From: Bacteroidetes bacterium UBA6221
GTDB lineage: Bacteria > Bacteroidota > Bacteroidia > Chitinophagales > Chitinophagaceae
DNA length: 64,000 nucleotides
Reading direction: 5' to 3'
Assembly: GCA_002421685.1 (NCBI GenBank)
Contig: DISB01000018.1
Location: 610,653-674,652, forward strand
The translations under genes were made by a program, and so were the position numbers. A model generated the notes under the pieces. That model saw only the letters and a list, made by a program, of their open reading frames with translations, had not been told where the DNA came from and ran no database searches. This document shows, one piece after another, positions 25,263-33,272 of this stretch; positions within the stretch are counted from its first letter, which is position 1; the number at the start of each line of letters is the position of its first letter.

Positions 25263-25300
25263 TAGTATGTTGTTAGTTCTGCATACTAAAAATAGCTTTG
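25263..25300 (+). promoter_or_regulatory. Promoter and operator of the controller gene
   Basis: Consensus promoter: TTG at 25270-25272, 20-nt spacer, TAGCTTTG at 25293-25300. The inverted pair TAGTATG (25263-25269) and CATACTA (25282-25288) surrounds the -33 element, as C-boxes do in controller-regulated R-M systems. The start codon at 25313 leaves a very short leader. Confidence 0.6.
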
Positions 25301-25312
25301 GCATTCCTCTAA

Positions 25313-25531
25313 ATGCCGATGAGTAAGAGCAAAATATTATTAAAATTTGGCGAAAATGTTCGAGAAATAAGAAAATCAAAAGGACTTTCTCAAGAACAAC
25401 TTTCTTTCAAAGCAGACCTACATAGGACTTACATAGGTATGATTGAAAGAGCCGAAAAAAACATTACTCTTTCAAATATCGAGAAGATTGCAAAGGCATT
25501 AGGAGTAGAAATAATTGAGCTTCTAAAATAA
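25313..25531 (+). CDS. HTH-XRE controller (C) protein of the R-M system
   Basis: A 72-residue DNA-binding protein with a lambda-repressor-type HTH: FGENVREIRKSKGLSQEQLS, FKADLHRTYIGMIERAEKNI, TLSNIEKIAKALGVEIIELLK. Size and position immediately upstream of the endonuclease (5 nt gap) match the C proteins of type II R-M systems. These delay endonuclease expression and set the balance with the methylase. An alternative start is the ATG at 25319. An operator-like palindrome is present before this gene, and a related one before the methylase gene. Confidence 0.9.
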   Translation: MPMSKSKILLKFGENVREIRKSKGLSQEQLSFKADLHRTYIGMIERAEKNITLSNIEKIAKALGVEIIELLK

Positions 25532-25536
25532 TTCTA

Positions 25537-26145
25537 ATGCCAAATTCGCCATATTACGGAAAGACTGTAGCTGAGTGGTCGGCTGTAACAGACCAACTAA
25601 TTGCAAATCATCCAATAAAACCTGATGAAATTGTAGAAACCGTTTTAAAAGCATGGGACGATATTTTTAATTCTAAAATCGGTTCCTTTTCTATTGGTAA
25701 AGAAATTGAACCGGTACCACAAATAATGAGCTTTCTGTTGCATGAATTAGTTGCACATTATCTCAGTCTTAATCATCCAGGAATTTATAAAGTAGGTACT
25801 TTAAAATCTGAAAAAGATATTCACTGTATTACTGATTGTAATTTATCAGTGGAAATAAAAGGTTCCTCACATCCTAATCAAATATTCGCTAATAGAAGTT
25901 ACGCCCAACCTCAATCAGGTATTGGTCAAAAGGATAAAAACGGATATTATATCGCAATAAATTTTGAGCAATTCAAAGATGTTAAGCCCAATCTCCCCAA
26001 AATTCTTATGATTAGATTTGGATATTTAGAACATACAGATTGGATTGCTCAGAATGCAGCAACTGGACAGCAAGCCAGATTAGGTGTTGATGTGTACAAA
26101 TACAAACTGAAACAAATTTATCCTAAACTTCCTCAAACAAATTAG
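25537..26145 (+). CDS. Type II restriction endonuclease, ScaI-like
   Basis: A 202-residue putative endonuclease. The N-terminus (PYYGKTVAEWSAVTDQLIAN, HPIKPDEIVETVLKAW) and the segment SSHPNQIFANRSYAQ resemble ScaI-family enzymes (AGTACT). The nuclease core fits PD-(D/E)xK: Asp94 in SEKDIH, then Glu106 and Lys108 in VEIKGSS. The C-terminal MIRFGYLEHTDWIAQNAATG is also family-like. It starts 5 nt after the controller gene and overlaps the convergent methylase gene by 23 bp at its 3' end. The recognition sequence is inference. It is visibly AT-richer than the surrounding chromosome. Confidence 0.8.
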   Translation: MPNSPYYGKTVAEWSAVTDQLIANHPIKPDEIVETVLKAWDDIFNSKIGSFSIGKEIEPVPQIMSFLLHELVAHYLSLNHPGIYKVGTLKSEKDIHCITDCNLSVEIKGSSHPNQIFANRSYAQPQSGIGQKDKNGYYIAINFEQFKDVKPNLPKILMIRFGYLEHTDWIAQNAATGQQARLGVDVYKYKLKQIYPKLPQTN

Positions 26146-26989
26146 GAGAAAGTGCTTTAAGTTTTTCCGCTTTTATTCTAGCTTCAAGCCTATTTGTAAT
26201 TGTTTGGCAATAGTCTTCTCTTATTTCAAAACCCAGAGAAAGGCGATTATGACTTAAACACACTTCTGCTGTAGTTCCAGAACCCATAAATGGGTCAAGA
26301 ATAATGTCATTTGGATTGGTAAAGCCCAATACCATTCTTGTGATTAGATCAACTGGAAATTGTGCCGGATGGTCGGTTCTTTCTACTGATGATCTATTTG
26401 CACCCGATGTCACTTTTGCAATTTGCCAAACGTCAGAAGGGTTTTTGCCTAATGTGTTACAACGTAGTTTACCATTCTTCTTTTGGTTTGGATATTTTAC
26501 ATCAGGGTCACGAATTTCATCCAAATTAAAAGTGTAATTTTCTTTGTCTTTTATATACCAAAGTATTTTTTCGTTTCTTGGCGACAAATAATGCTTTGCT
26601 GCAACGCCGGCACCGTAATTCCAAATAATTTCTTGGTTCAAATAAAACTTTATTTTATCCCAAACCAGATATGTTATTGGAACGGCTCTTCCCTTTTCTG
26701 GGACTTCTAAATAGCCAACATTGAGTAAATAACTTCCATTTGACTTTGTAATTTCAAAAATATAATTGCTTATCTCAACCAGCCAATCGACAAAGGAGTT
26801 TATAGGCATTATTTTTTCATATTCCTTGCCAATATTATATGGTGGGCTGGTAATTGTTGCATCAATTTTGACATTCGATTTTTTAAGCCTATTTAAACCT
26901 TCAAGACAGTCCATATTATAAATAAGAACAGAATCATTATGGTAGTAAGGTTCTCCTAAAACACTTTTTATCAAATTAAATTGCTCCAT
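26123..26989 (-). CDS. DNA methyltransferase of the R-M system (probable N4-cytosine type)
   Basis: A 288-residue methylase, convergent with the endonuclease. The catalytic motif TSPPYNIG lies near residues 47-54. SPPY is common in N4-cytosine enzymes and also occurs in N6-adenine enzymes. The AdoMet-binding motif DPFMGSGTTAEVC lies near 231-243, so the order is motif IV before motif I (beta class). ERTDHPAQFPVDLITRMV is the linker typical of the class. An operator-like palindrome sits between its promoter region and the start. Together with the C protein and nuclease it forms a complete type II system. Confidence 0.93.
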   Translation of the reverse strand: MEQFNLIKSVLGEPYYHNDSVLIYNMDCLEGLNRLKKSNVKIDATITSPPYNIGKEYEKIMPINSFVDWLVEISNYIFEITKSNGSYLLNVGYLEVPEKGRAVPITYLVWDKIKFYLNQEIIWNYGAGVAAKHYLSPRNEKILWYIKDKENYTFNLDEIRDPDVKYPNQKKNGKLRCNTLGKNPSDVWQIAKVTSGANRSSVERTDHPAQFPVDLITRMVLGFTNPNDIILDPFMGSGTTAEVCLSHNRLSLGFEIREDYCQTITNRLEARIKAEKLKALSPNLFEEV

Positions 26990-27005
26990 TATTTGCGCTA
27001 ACTTC

Positions 27006-27019
27006 AGTATGTAATACTA
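27006..27019. promoter_or_regulatory. C-box-like operator upstream of the methylase
   Basis: AGTATGTAATACTA holds AGTAT/ATACT around GTA and shares the TAGTATG/CATACTA half-sites of the controller operator. It lies 17-30 nt before the methylase start. A TAATTTTG box on the minus strand (27039-27046) would place the operator downstream of the transcription start. Confidence 0.45.
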
Positions 27020-27084
27020 ACAATCTTAAGTAAACTAACAAAATTACGATTAAAAAAATAAATCCACATTTGCAACGAAGGCCA

Positions 27085-27095
27085 GCAGGCAACAT
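27085..27095. repeat. Right inverted repeat of the R-M cassette
   Basis: GCAGGCAACAT, complement of 25190-25200. Beyond it the TGCGTCAGT direct repeat and plain AT-rich sequence continue to the truncated gene. A second short repeat, AACTTCAGTATGT, occurs at 27000-27012 and 27203-27215. Confidence 0.5.
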
Positions 27096-27224
27096 TAGTT
27101 TTGCGTCAGTAGGGTACGGTGAATTTATTTCTCACCTTAAGTGCTACTATCAGCTACATATCAGGCTGACCGAACACAGATAAGCAATAGAATATATTTT
27201 CAACTTCAGTATGTTTAATCGGCT

Positions 27225-27554
27225 TCAGTTATAGGCCAATTGCCGGTTCACAAACTCTATATCATGCACAATGATGTTGACGGGTGTTTTGGGGTCAAAC
27301 TGGTTTTCTACCAGGCTTTCTACTTCGTGGTCTTTACGCCTGTCTCCCGGGGTTGTTATCACCAGTATATCGTAGTCGCTGATGTACTCGTAGGTGATGC
27401 CGCCTTCCATATACATATCTTCTACCCACCGGCCCGTGGCGTGGCTACCAAAGAGTATTATTTTTTCGGGATGTACCTTCTCCTTTATTATATGGGTGAT
27501 ATAATGCAGTTCTTTTTGCTTACGCTGCGGCAAGTGCGACAGAGATGTTTTCAT
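27225..27554 (-). pseudogene. Nucleotidyltransferase-domain protein, truncated at the R-M cassette side
   Basis: A 109-residue N-terminal domain with the nucleotidyltransferase signature GSHATGRW (about 37-44) followed by the metal Asp pair in YISDYDILVIT. Related Bacteroidota proteins continue past HDIEFVNRQLAY into a HEPN helical domain of about 200 residues. Here the frame stops one residue after LAY. The missing part lies exactly where the sequence changes to the AT-rich cassette side. It may still be a functional minimal nucleotidyltransferase, but a deletion of the C-terminal half during cassette insertion is the simpler reading. Confidence 0.65.
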
Positions 27555-27613
27555 CGGGGCTGAAATTACAACCTTTTATGTAAGGGTGTAGCAATAGGTG
27601 GCATTTACCGTTA

Positions 27614-29329
27614 CTACTCCCCCGCTGCAGCCTCCCGCGTAGCCTTTTTTTGTGCGGGCGTAGGTTGCTGTTGCCAATAGCCCCTATATGGTTTGAATAC
27701 GGGATTTGCCAGCAGTTCGGCCAGTCCGGTTTTCCCGTCCATATAAGCCGCCATACTGCGGAATGCGGAAGGGCGCTCTTTTTTGAAAATAAGCAATGCC
27801 GAATTGGCCCCTGCCTTTGCCGCTATGGGCACGCCTCCGCCCAGTTCGGCCCAGTGGCCGCCCAGCAGCAGGTTCTTTACCGGTGTGCGGTAGTGCGCCA
27901 CTTTGCTTTGCATATTCTTTTTGCCGGGACGGGCGCCCATCATGGTGCCGCCTTTGTTGCCGGTATAGCGCCAGTGTGTTACAGGAGTAGCCACATCGTA
28001 AAACAGGATATGACTCCGCAGGCCTGGCGCCAGTTCTTTTTCTATCCTGTCTATGATCACTTCGGCAATGTCTGCCTTGTTCTTTTTGTAAGCCTCGCCC
28101 CGCACATAATTACCGTTTGCGTCCTTCTCGGTATGCCACTCGCTGTACTGGTGCATGAGCGCGGGCATAAAAAGTGTAAGCGTACCACAGCCTTCCGGGG
28201 CCAGGGTCTTATCGCGGCAGGACGGGGCCAATATGATAAGCTCGCTTTTTGCGGGATTGCCGCTGCTGTGTTCGTCGCGGGTATGGGCTTCGCTGGCCAG
28301 GTGCACCATCTCTTCCCCAAAGCCTAATTGCTCAGCCGGGCAGTTCAGCGCTACAGAAATAGTAACTGATGAAGCATAAAGTTCGGCCTCGCGTAGTTTC
28401 TTTTTCAACTTTGCCGGCACTATGTGTGACGGCAGCATTTTTTCGTACAAGGCTTCCACATCGCAGGCGGCTATTACATATTTGCTGTGTACGGTATATT
28501 CATTTCCTCTTTGCTCAAACCGCACGCCCTTTGCTATATGTCCGTCCAGCAGTATCTCCCGCACATTGCATTTAAAGTGCAGTTCGTTGCCATAATATTC
28601 TATGACATGCTGCAGCCACTCGGGTATTACCTGCCCTCCCCCCGGCGGTGGACTTTGAAAGTCGCGGTAATAGGCCCAGCCTATGGGTACTAAGCAGCCC
28701 AGCAACTCTCCTTCCGAAGAAAATATATCGTGCAGTTTTTCGTCTTTAAAGAATTTTTTCAGCCCTTTCTTCATCCCTTTTTCGCCGCTATAGGTGATGT
28801 AGGGTATGAAGGGCAGTGCAAACTTCAGCAGGCGAAGTTTATTGGTGAGTTGCTCCAGGGGTTCCATAGTTTCTTCTGAGCGGAATATATGCCCGAAGTT
28901 TTTGAAAGAGTGCCCAATCTTTTTTGCTGCCTTAAAGAACTTTATGATGCCTTCTCTGCTGGCCGGAAATTCCTGTATGAGCTGGTCGCGCAGTTCATCA
29001 GGGTTAGCGGTAAGCAGGTAGTCGAAGTTATCCCCTTTGTAACGTTTTACCCGGTTTTGTACCCTGGCACGCGGATAGTCGTTGCCAATCATGTCAAATA
29101 CCTTGGTTACCAGTCCGTCAGGGCCATATTGGTTCAGCCAGTGGATAGCAGTGTCAAAACGGAAGTCTTTTCGCCTGAAGCCCGCCAGGTAGCCGCCTGC
29201 ATGGGGTTCTTTCTCCAATACACATACAGAGAAGCCGGCCTTGCTCAGCAATGCGGCGGCTGTCAGTCCGCCTATGCCTGCGCCAATGACGGTTACGTCA
29301 TAGTATGGTTTTAACTCCTGTTTCTGCAT
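27614..29329 (-). CDS. FAD-dependent oxidoreductase, phytoene desaturase/CrtISO-like
   Basis: A 571-residue flavoprotein. The dinucleotide motif is VIGAGIGGLTAAALLSKAG, followed by the FAD contact LEKEPHAGGYLAGF. The CrtI/RetSat-type middle (FDTAIHWLNQYGPDG, GWAYYRDFQSPPPGGGQVIP) and the C-terminal FAD motif LLLGGHWAELGGGVPIAAKAG place it with carotenoid isomerases and retinol saturase-like enzymes. The substrate cannot be told. It has no carotenoid gene neighbours, so it need not act on carotenoids. The start ATG is 28 bp before a low-complexity end and fits the family N-terminus. Confidence 0.85.
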   Translation of the reverse strand: MQKQELKPYYDVTVIGAGIGGLTAAALLSKAGFSVCVLEKEPHAGGYLAGFRRKDFRFDTAIHWLNQYGPDGLVTKVFDMIGNDYPRARVQNRVKRYKGDNFDYLLTANPDELRDQLIQEFPASREGIIKFFKAAKKIGHSFKNFGHIFRSEETMEPLEQLTNKLRLLKFALPFIPYITYSGEKGMKKGLKKFFKDEKLHDIFSSEGELLGCLVPIGWAYYRDFQSPPPGGGQVIPEWLQHVIEYYGNELHFKCNVREILLDGHIAKGVRFEQRGNEYTVHSKYVIAACDVEALYEKMLPSHIVPAKLKKKLREAELYASSVTISVALNCPAEQLGFGEEMVHLASEAHTRDEHSSGNPAKSELIILAPSCRDKTLAPEGCGTLTLFMPALMHQYSEWHTEKDANGNYVRGEAYKKNKADIAEVIIDRIEKELAPGLRSHILFYDVATPVTHWRYTGNKGGTMMGARPGKKNMQSKVAHYRTPVKNLLLGGHWAELGGGVPIAAKAGANSALLIFKKERPSAFRSMAAYMDGKTGLAELLANPVFKPYRGYWQQQPTPAQKKATREAAAGE

Positions 29330-29657
29330 AAGGGACCGGCAAGTTAGCGAATAAAGCGATTGGTGCGGATACGGGAATAGGGGTATTATTTCAGGAACGG
29401 GTTGCTAAAGGCAGTTTCCCTGGTAAAAACTGTTGGGGGCAAGTTGCTCAAAAAAAATGTGGTTCGGCTCTTATTATGGGTTCAGGAAATTCTCACGTAT
29501 GTTGACCTGCAAATCCGGATATGCAACGAAATGCTTGCTTTATGTCATGAACGGTACAAAAAATGTAACGGGTGTAGATTATGCATTGTGTTGCAGTACC
29601 GCCTTGTTTGCCATGCGCTATTTATAAACTAACTTTCCGCTACACAACACATCAACT
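29330..29657. other. Intergenic 328 bp between divergent genes
   Basis: Between the oxidoreductase and the Nif3-like gene I see no gene, only the promoter near 29607-29637. The 76-codon frame on the plus strand has no family-like composition. Confidence 0.55.
29607..29637 (+). promoter_or_regulatory. Promoter of the Nif3-like gene
   Basis: TTTG at 29607-29610, 19-nt spacer, then TAACTTTC at 29630-29637 (one change from TAnnTTTG). The start codon is at 29658. Confidence 0.5.
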
Positions 29658-30758
29658 ATGCTGGTACAAGATATCATCAATGCTATAGAAGAATATGCAC
29701 CACTTGCCTGGCAGGAAAGCTACGACAACAGTGGCCTGCAAATCGGCAATAGGCAGGATGAGGTGAAGGCCGTGCTTATCAGCCTGGATGTGACCGAGGC
29801 TTTGCTGGATGAAGCGATACAACGCGGCGCTAATATGATAGTCGCACATCACCCATTGCTTTTTTCAGGACTGAAACAAATAAGCGGTCGTAACTACATT
29901 GAGCGCATTGTTCAGAAAGCTATAAAAAACGACATAAGCATATACGCCTGCCATACCAACCTGGATAATATACACAACGGCGTAAATGCCAAAATAGCCG
30001 GGAGGCTTGGTTTGCAGGATACATCAATCCTGGCGCCAATGGCAGACAGCCTATATAAATTATATACGTATGTGCCTGTCGGGGCCGCTACCACCGTGCG
30101 CGAGGCGATGTTCGCTGCCGGCGCCGGTGAAGTGGGTAAGTATGCAGAATGCAGTTTCAATACAGCCGGCACCGGCACCTTCCGGCCGGGCATGGATACA
30201 GATCCTGCTATAGGTGAGCCGGGCGGCCCGCGAGAGGAGGTAAGCGAAATTAAAATTGAAGTTTTAGTAGATAAGGCGCACCGTTCGCAAGTATTGAAAG
30301 CCCTTTTTGCCGCACATCCTTACGAGGAGGTGGCATACGATATGGTAGCCCTCGGAAATGCTAACCAGGAACTGGGGGCCGGGATGGTAGGCCAACTGCC
30401 TGCATTTATGGACGAAGAAACCTTCCTGGCCCATATTAAGCAAAACATGAAAGCGTCTTGTGTTCGCCACACGGCGTTAAAGGGTGGGGAAGTAAGGAAA
30501 GTAGCGGTTTGCGGCGGTTCGGGCAGTTTTTTGCTCCGGGAAGCCATTCGCGCCGGGGCTGACTTTTTCATCACGGCCGACTTCAAATACCACCAGTTCT
30601 TCGACGCAGAAGGAAAAATTGTAATAGCCGACATAGGCCACTACGAAAGCGAACAGTTCACCTCCGAAATATTCCTGGATATTATTAATAGAAAATTTCC
30701 TAATTTTGCCACTCTTTTATCAAATTTATCTACAAATCCGGTAAATTATTATTATTAA
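29658..30758 (+). CDS. Nif3-like dinuclear metal-centre protein (YbgI/YqfO)
   Basis: A 366-residue member of the NIF3/DUF34 family, which forms hexamers with a dinuclear metal site. The metal ligands are visible in NMIVAHHPLLFSG (about 59-71), ACHTNLDN (about 98-105), and the late HYESEQFTSE. The central insert (HPYEEVAYDMVALG) is the CutA1-like domain of YqfO-type members. Length fits. It lies 6 nt before the zinc-ribbon protein gene on the same strand, so both are probably one operon; this pairing is common in Bacteroidota. The biochemical role is not established. Confidence 0.93.
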   Translation: MLVQDIINAIEEYAPLAWQESYDNSGLQIGNRQDEVKAVLISLDVTEALLDEAIQRGANMIVAHHPLLFSGLKQISGRNYIERIVQKAIKNDISIYACHTNLDNIHNGVNAKIAGRLGLQDTSILAPMADSLYKLYTYVPVGAATTVREAMFAAGAGEVGKYAECSFNTAGTGTFRPGMDTDPAIGEPGGPREEVSEIKIEVLVDKAHRSQVLKALFAAHPYEEVAYDMVALGNANQELGAGMVGQLPAFMDEETFLAHIKQNMKASCVRHTALKGGEVRKVAVCGGSGSFLLREAIRAGADFFITADFKYHQFFDAEGKIVIADIGHYESEQFTSEIFLDIINRKFPNFATLLSNLSTNPVNYYY

Positions 30759-30764
30759 AAATAT

Positions 30765-31526
30765 ATGGCAAAAGTTAAAGAATTCTCGGTTGAAGAAAAG
30801 CTGGTAGCAGTCCTTACTTTGCAGAAGATCGATTCTAAAATAGATGAGATCAGGACCTTACAGGGTGAGCTGCCTATGGAAGTGAAAGACCTGGAAGACG
30901 AAATAGAAGGCCTGCAGACACGTGTCAACAATATAGACGCTGAAATAGAAAGCATCAACAGTTTTGTAAAACAAAAAACTGAAGCTAAAAAAGAAGCCCA
31001 GGACCTGATAAAAAAATACGAGAAGCAGCAGGACAATGTAAAGAACAGCCGCGAGTTTGAAGCCATCAACAAGGAACTGGAAATGCAGGAACTGGAAGTG
31101 AAGCTCAACGATAAGCACATAAAAGACGCCGGGTACGAACAGAAGGAGCGCAACGCTGCCAAAGAAGGTACCCTGGCCAAGATAAAAGAAGTAGAAGAAC
31201 AACTGAAAGAGAAAAAATCTGAACTGGAAAAAATTATTGCGGAAACAGGCAAAGAAGAAACAATGCTGGTTGAAAGATCGGCCGAGGCGAAGGAGAAGGT
31301 GGAGCCGCGCCTGCTTACAGCTTACGAGCGTATCCGCACCAGCTATCATAACGGCCTTGCCGTTGTGCCTATCGTGCGCGACTCCTGCGGTGGTTGCTTC
31401 AATATTATTCCGCCACAGCGTCAGTCAGAAATACGCCAGCACAAGAAGATCATCGTGTGCGAGCACTGCGGCCGCGTATTGGTAGATACCGACCTGCACG
31501 ACAAAGTGAAGATTGAAGGCAAATAA
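30765..31526 (+). CDS. Coiled-coil protein with C4 zinc ribbon (CT398/DUF164-like)
   Basis: A 253-residue protein. A long acidic coiled coil (residues 1 to about 195: heptad-like KELEMQELEVKLNDKHIKDA and similar) is followed by a C4 zinc ribbon: DSCGGCFNIIPPQ and VCEHCGRVLVD. This is the organisation of CT398/HP0958-type proteins, some of which help RpoN and flagellar assembly in other phyla. Here, gene context (next to the Nif3-like protein) gives only a conserved pairing. A strong terminator follows. Confidence 0.85.
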   Translation: MAKVKEFSVEEKLVAVLTLQKIDSKIDEIRTLQGELPMEVKDLEDEIEGLQTRVNNIDAEIESINSFVKQKTEAKKEAQDLIKKYEKQQDNVKNSREFEAINKELEMQELEVKLNDKHIKDAGYEQKERNAAKEGTLAKIKEVEEQLKEKKSELEKIIAETGKEETMLVERSAEAKEKVEPRLLTAYERIRTSYHNGLAVVPIVRDSCGGCFNIIPPQRQSEIRQHKKIIVCEHCGRVLVDTDLHDKVKIEGK

Positions 31527-31548
31527 GCCCGATAATATATTAAGAGCC

Positions 31549-31588
31549 AGCCCGTCCGGTACCGCCGCGACGGGCTTTTATTTTTATT
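31549..31588 (+). terminator. Terminator of the Nif3/zinc-ribbon operon
   Basis: AGCCCGTC/GACGGGCT with a 12-nt loop, followed by TTTTATTTTTATT. Confidence 0.85.
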
Positions 31589-31678
31589 GGTGGCCATTCC
31601 CTAATTTCAATACCTGTTCCGGTACACTGCACAGGCAATAACACCTGCTTTTATTGTCGGGTAATTTCCAGAAATCAA

Positions 31679-31704
31679 TTGCCCCGCCTTTCAATGCGGG
31701 GCAA
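31679..31704 (-). terminator. Hairpin downstream of the alpha/beta hydrolase
   Basis: TTGCCCCGC/GCGGGGCAA with an 8-nt loop, 29 nt beyond the stop at 31733. The T-run is weak. Confidence 0.6.
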
Positions 31705-31732
31705 GGAAAGTAGCATATAGGCTTTAGCCCAA

Positions 31733-33154
31733 TTATTTCACATGTTCGTCCAGCCACTTGGTCACTATATCCAGCACTTCGGGTTTGATGGTCTGTTCCA
31801 GTAGTCCGTACTCCTGGGCGGTGCAGGCCTTACATTCCTGGAAGAGGTGGTTGACGCCTTCTATTTCCCGCACTTCGTTCACTTTCGATTTGCTGTTGGC
31901 CAGCGCTTTGGCTATGCCTTCCAGGTTGCTGCGGCTTATCACCTGTATGTCTTTATCACCATTCAGGGCCAGCACTTTGCAGTCCAGTTGCTCCAATACG
32001 GATTTGGGGTCGTGTCGCAGGAAGTACATCATCCATTTGTTGTCATACAATCGCACAAACTCATAAAAGAACTTCTGCTCGGAATCATGGTCTTTTATTC
32101 CGGTCATAACCTCCACTGTGGCTTTGTCCGTTACCGCTTTCCAGTCGTCAATCGCTTTGCGGATATTTTTTTCTGCGGCTTCACGTGTAGTTGCACTCAG
32201 CAGCCCGGCTATAATATTTTTGTACATCGAAATATAGCCCGATACCTGCTCGTCGGGGAAGCCCATGCTTTTCAACAACGCCTCATTTTGTTCGGCCATC
32301 AGTTGCGGGGTCTTCACCCCCGGGCTTGCCATTAATACGATGAAGTCAACATCCTTATTTTTCGCTGCAACCATCTGCGCTATCAGCCCGCCCTCGCTGT
32401 GGCCGTACAGGCCGATTTTCTTTTTGTTTACTTCTTTCCGCTTTTTCAGGTATTCTATCGCTGCCATTACATCCTCTGCAAAATCTGCCGATGTGGAGTG
32501 TGTATGGTCGCCGGTGGTTTTGCCCACGCCGCGGTCGTCAACACGCAATACTACGTAACCGTTCCTGGTAAGATGGTCTGCTACCACGGCAAAGGGCTTG
32601 TGCTGGAACAATTCTTCATCCCTGTTTTGCGGGCCCGAACCGGTTATCAGTATCAATGCCGGGTGTTCCCCTTCTCCTTTTGGGGTAGTGATAGTTGCGC
32701 CATAGACAATGCTTTTGTTTTCGTTGTAGAATAAAACGTCATCGCTGTTGTATGGGAATGGCCCCTTCGGCGTTTGCGGGCGGTTCAGTTGTATCTTGCC
32801 CTCTATCCGGTCCAGGTTCAGCACAATGCTCATCCCGTTCTGTGTCCACAGGCCGTCTATCCTGTTCACTTCAGCCAGTTTCCCATCATAGCGGCCGTTT
32901 ATCTTTACCACTTTTATATGGATGCTGTCACCCTCAATAACCACCGTATCGCAGGGAATATCTTTTGCGCCTTGTGCCGGTACATCCATTGTCGCTACAG
33001 GTTGCCCCGCTTTATGACCTGATACATTAAAGGCCATCCGCAGGTTTTGCACTCCATCCAGCGCACCTCCCCATGTGCCGTCAAAATTGTTTTGGGCAAA
33101 AGTGGTAAATGGTAAACATACCAGTGCCAGCAATGTCATAATCCGGTTGAGCAT
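31733..33154 (-). CDS. Exported alpha/beta hydrolase (S33/S9-like peptidase or esterase)
   Basis: A 473-residue protein with signal peptide (MLNRIMTLLALVCLPFTTFA). The N-terminal 130 residues form a beta-rich domain common in Bacteroidota proteins before an alpha/beta hydrolase. The hydrolase core carries LILITGSGPQNRDEE and RVDDRGVGKTTGDH. The nucleophile elbow is GHSEGG, the acid is in LNGDKDIQV, and the His is in GVNHLFQ near the end. Periplasmic hydrolase of peptides or esters is inferred. It is a single gene. Confidence 0.85.
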   Translation of the reverse strand: MLNRIMTLLALVCLPFTTFAQNNFDGTWGGALDGVQNLRMAFNVSGHKAGQPVATMDVPAQGAKDIPCDTVVIEGDSIHIKVVKINGRYDGKLAEVNRIDGLWTQNGMSIVLNLDRIEGKIQLNRPQTPKGPFPYNSDDVLFYNENKSIVYGATITTPKGEGEHPALILITGSGPQNRDEELFQHKPFAVVADHLTRNGYVVLRVDDRGVGKTTGDHTHSTSADFAEDVMAAIEYLKKRKEVNKKKIGLYGHSEGGLIAQMVAAKNKDVDFIVLMASPGVKTPQLMAEQNEALLKSMGFPDEQVSGYISMYKNIIAGLLSATTREAAEKNIRKAIDDWKAVTDKATVEVMTGIKDHDSEQKFFYEFVRLYDNKWMMYFLRHDPKSVLEQLDCKVLALNGDKDIQVISRSNLEGIAKALANSKSKVNEVREIEGVNHLFQECKACTAQEYGLLEQTIKPEVLDIVTKWLDEHVK

Positions 33155-33220
33155 TATATTTTGGTGTTTTGTAGTGTATCAGTTAATTAAAAAATCCTCC
33201 GTAATGATAGCAAATGTCCG

Positions 33221-33254
33221 CAAAAAAGCCGTCCCAACTACTCGGGGACGGCTC
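33221..33254 (-). terminator. Terminator of fbp
   Basis: GCCGTCCC/GGGACGGC with a 9-nt loop. On the minus strand TTTTTTGCGG follows. It is 19 nt after the fbp stop. Confidence 0.85.
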
Positions 33255-33272
33255 AAGAAAATGTTATAGTTA

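Larger units (their letters stand above)
24815..25312. other. Intergenic 498 bp with repeats A and B and hairpins
   Basis: The stretch holds the hairpin at 24872-24898, repeat A, the terminator at 25011-25042, repeat B, the left inverted repeat of the R-M cassette, and the controller-gene promoter. Around 25090-25170 it is plain AT-rich sequence with no recognisable gene. Confidence 0.6.
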
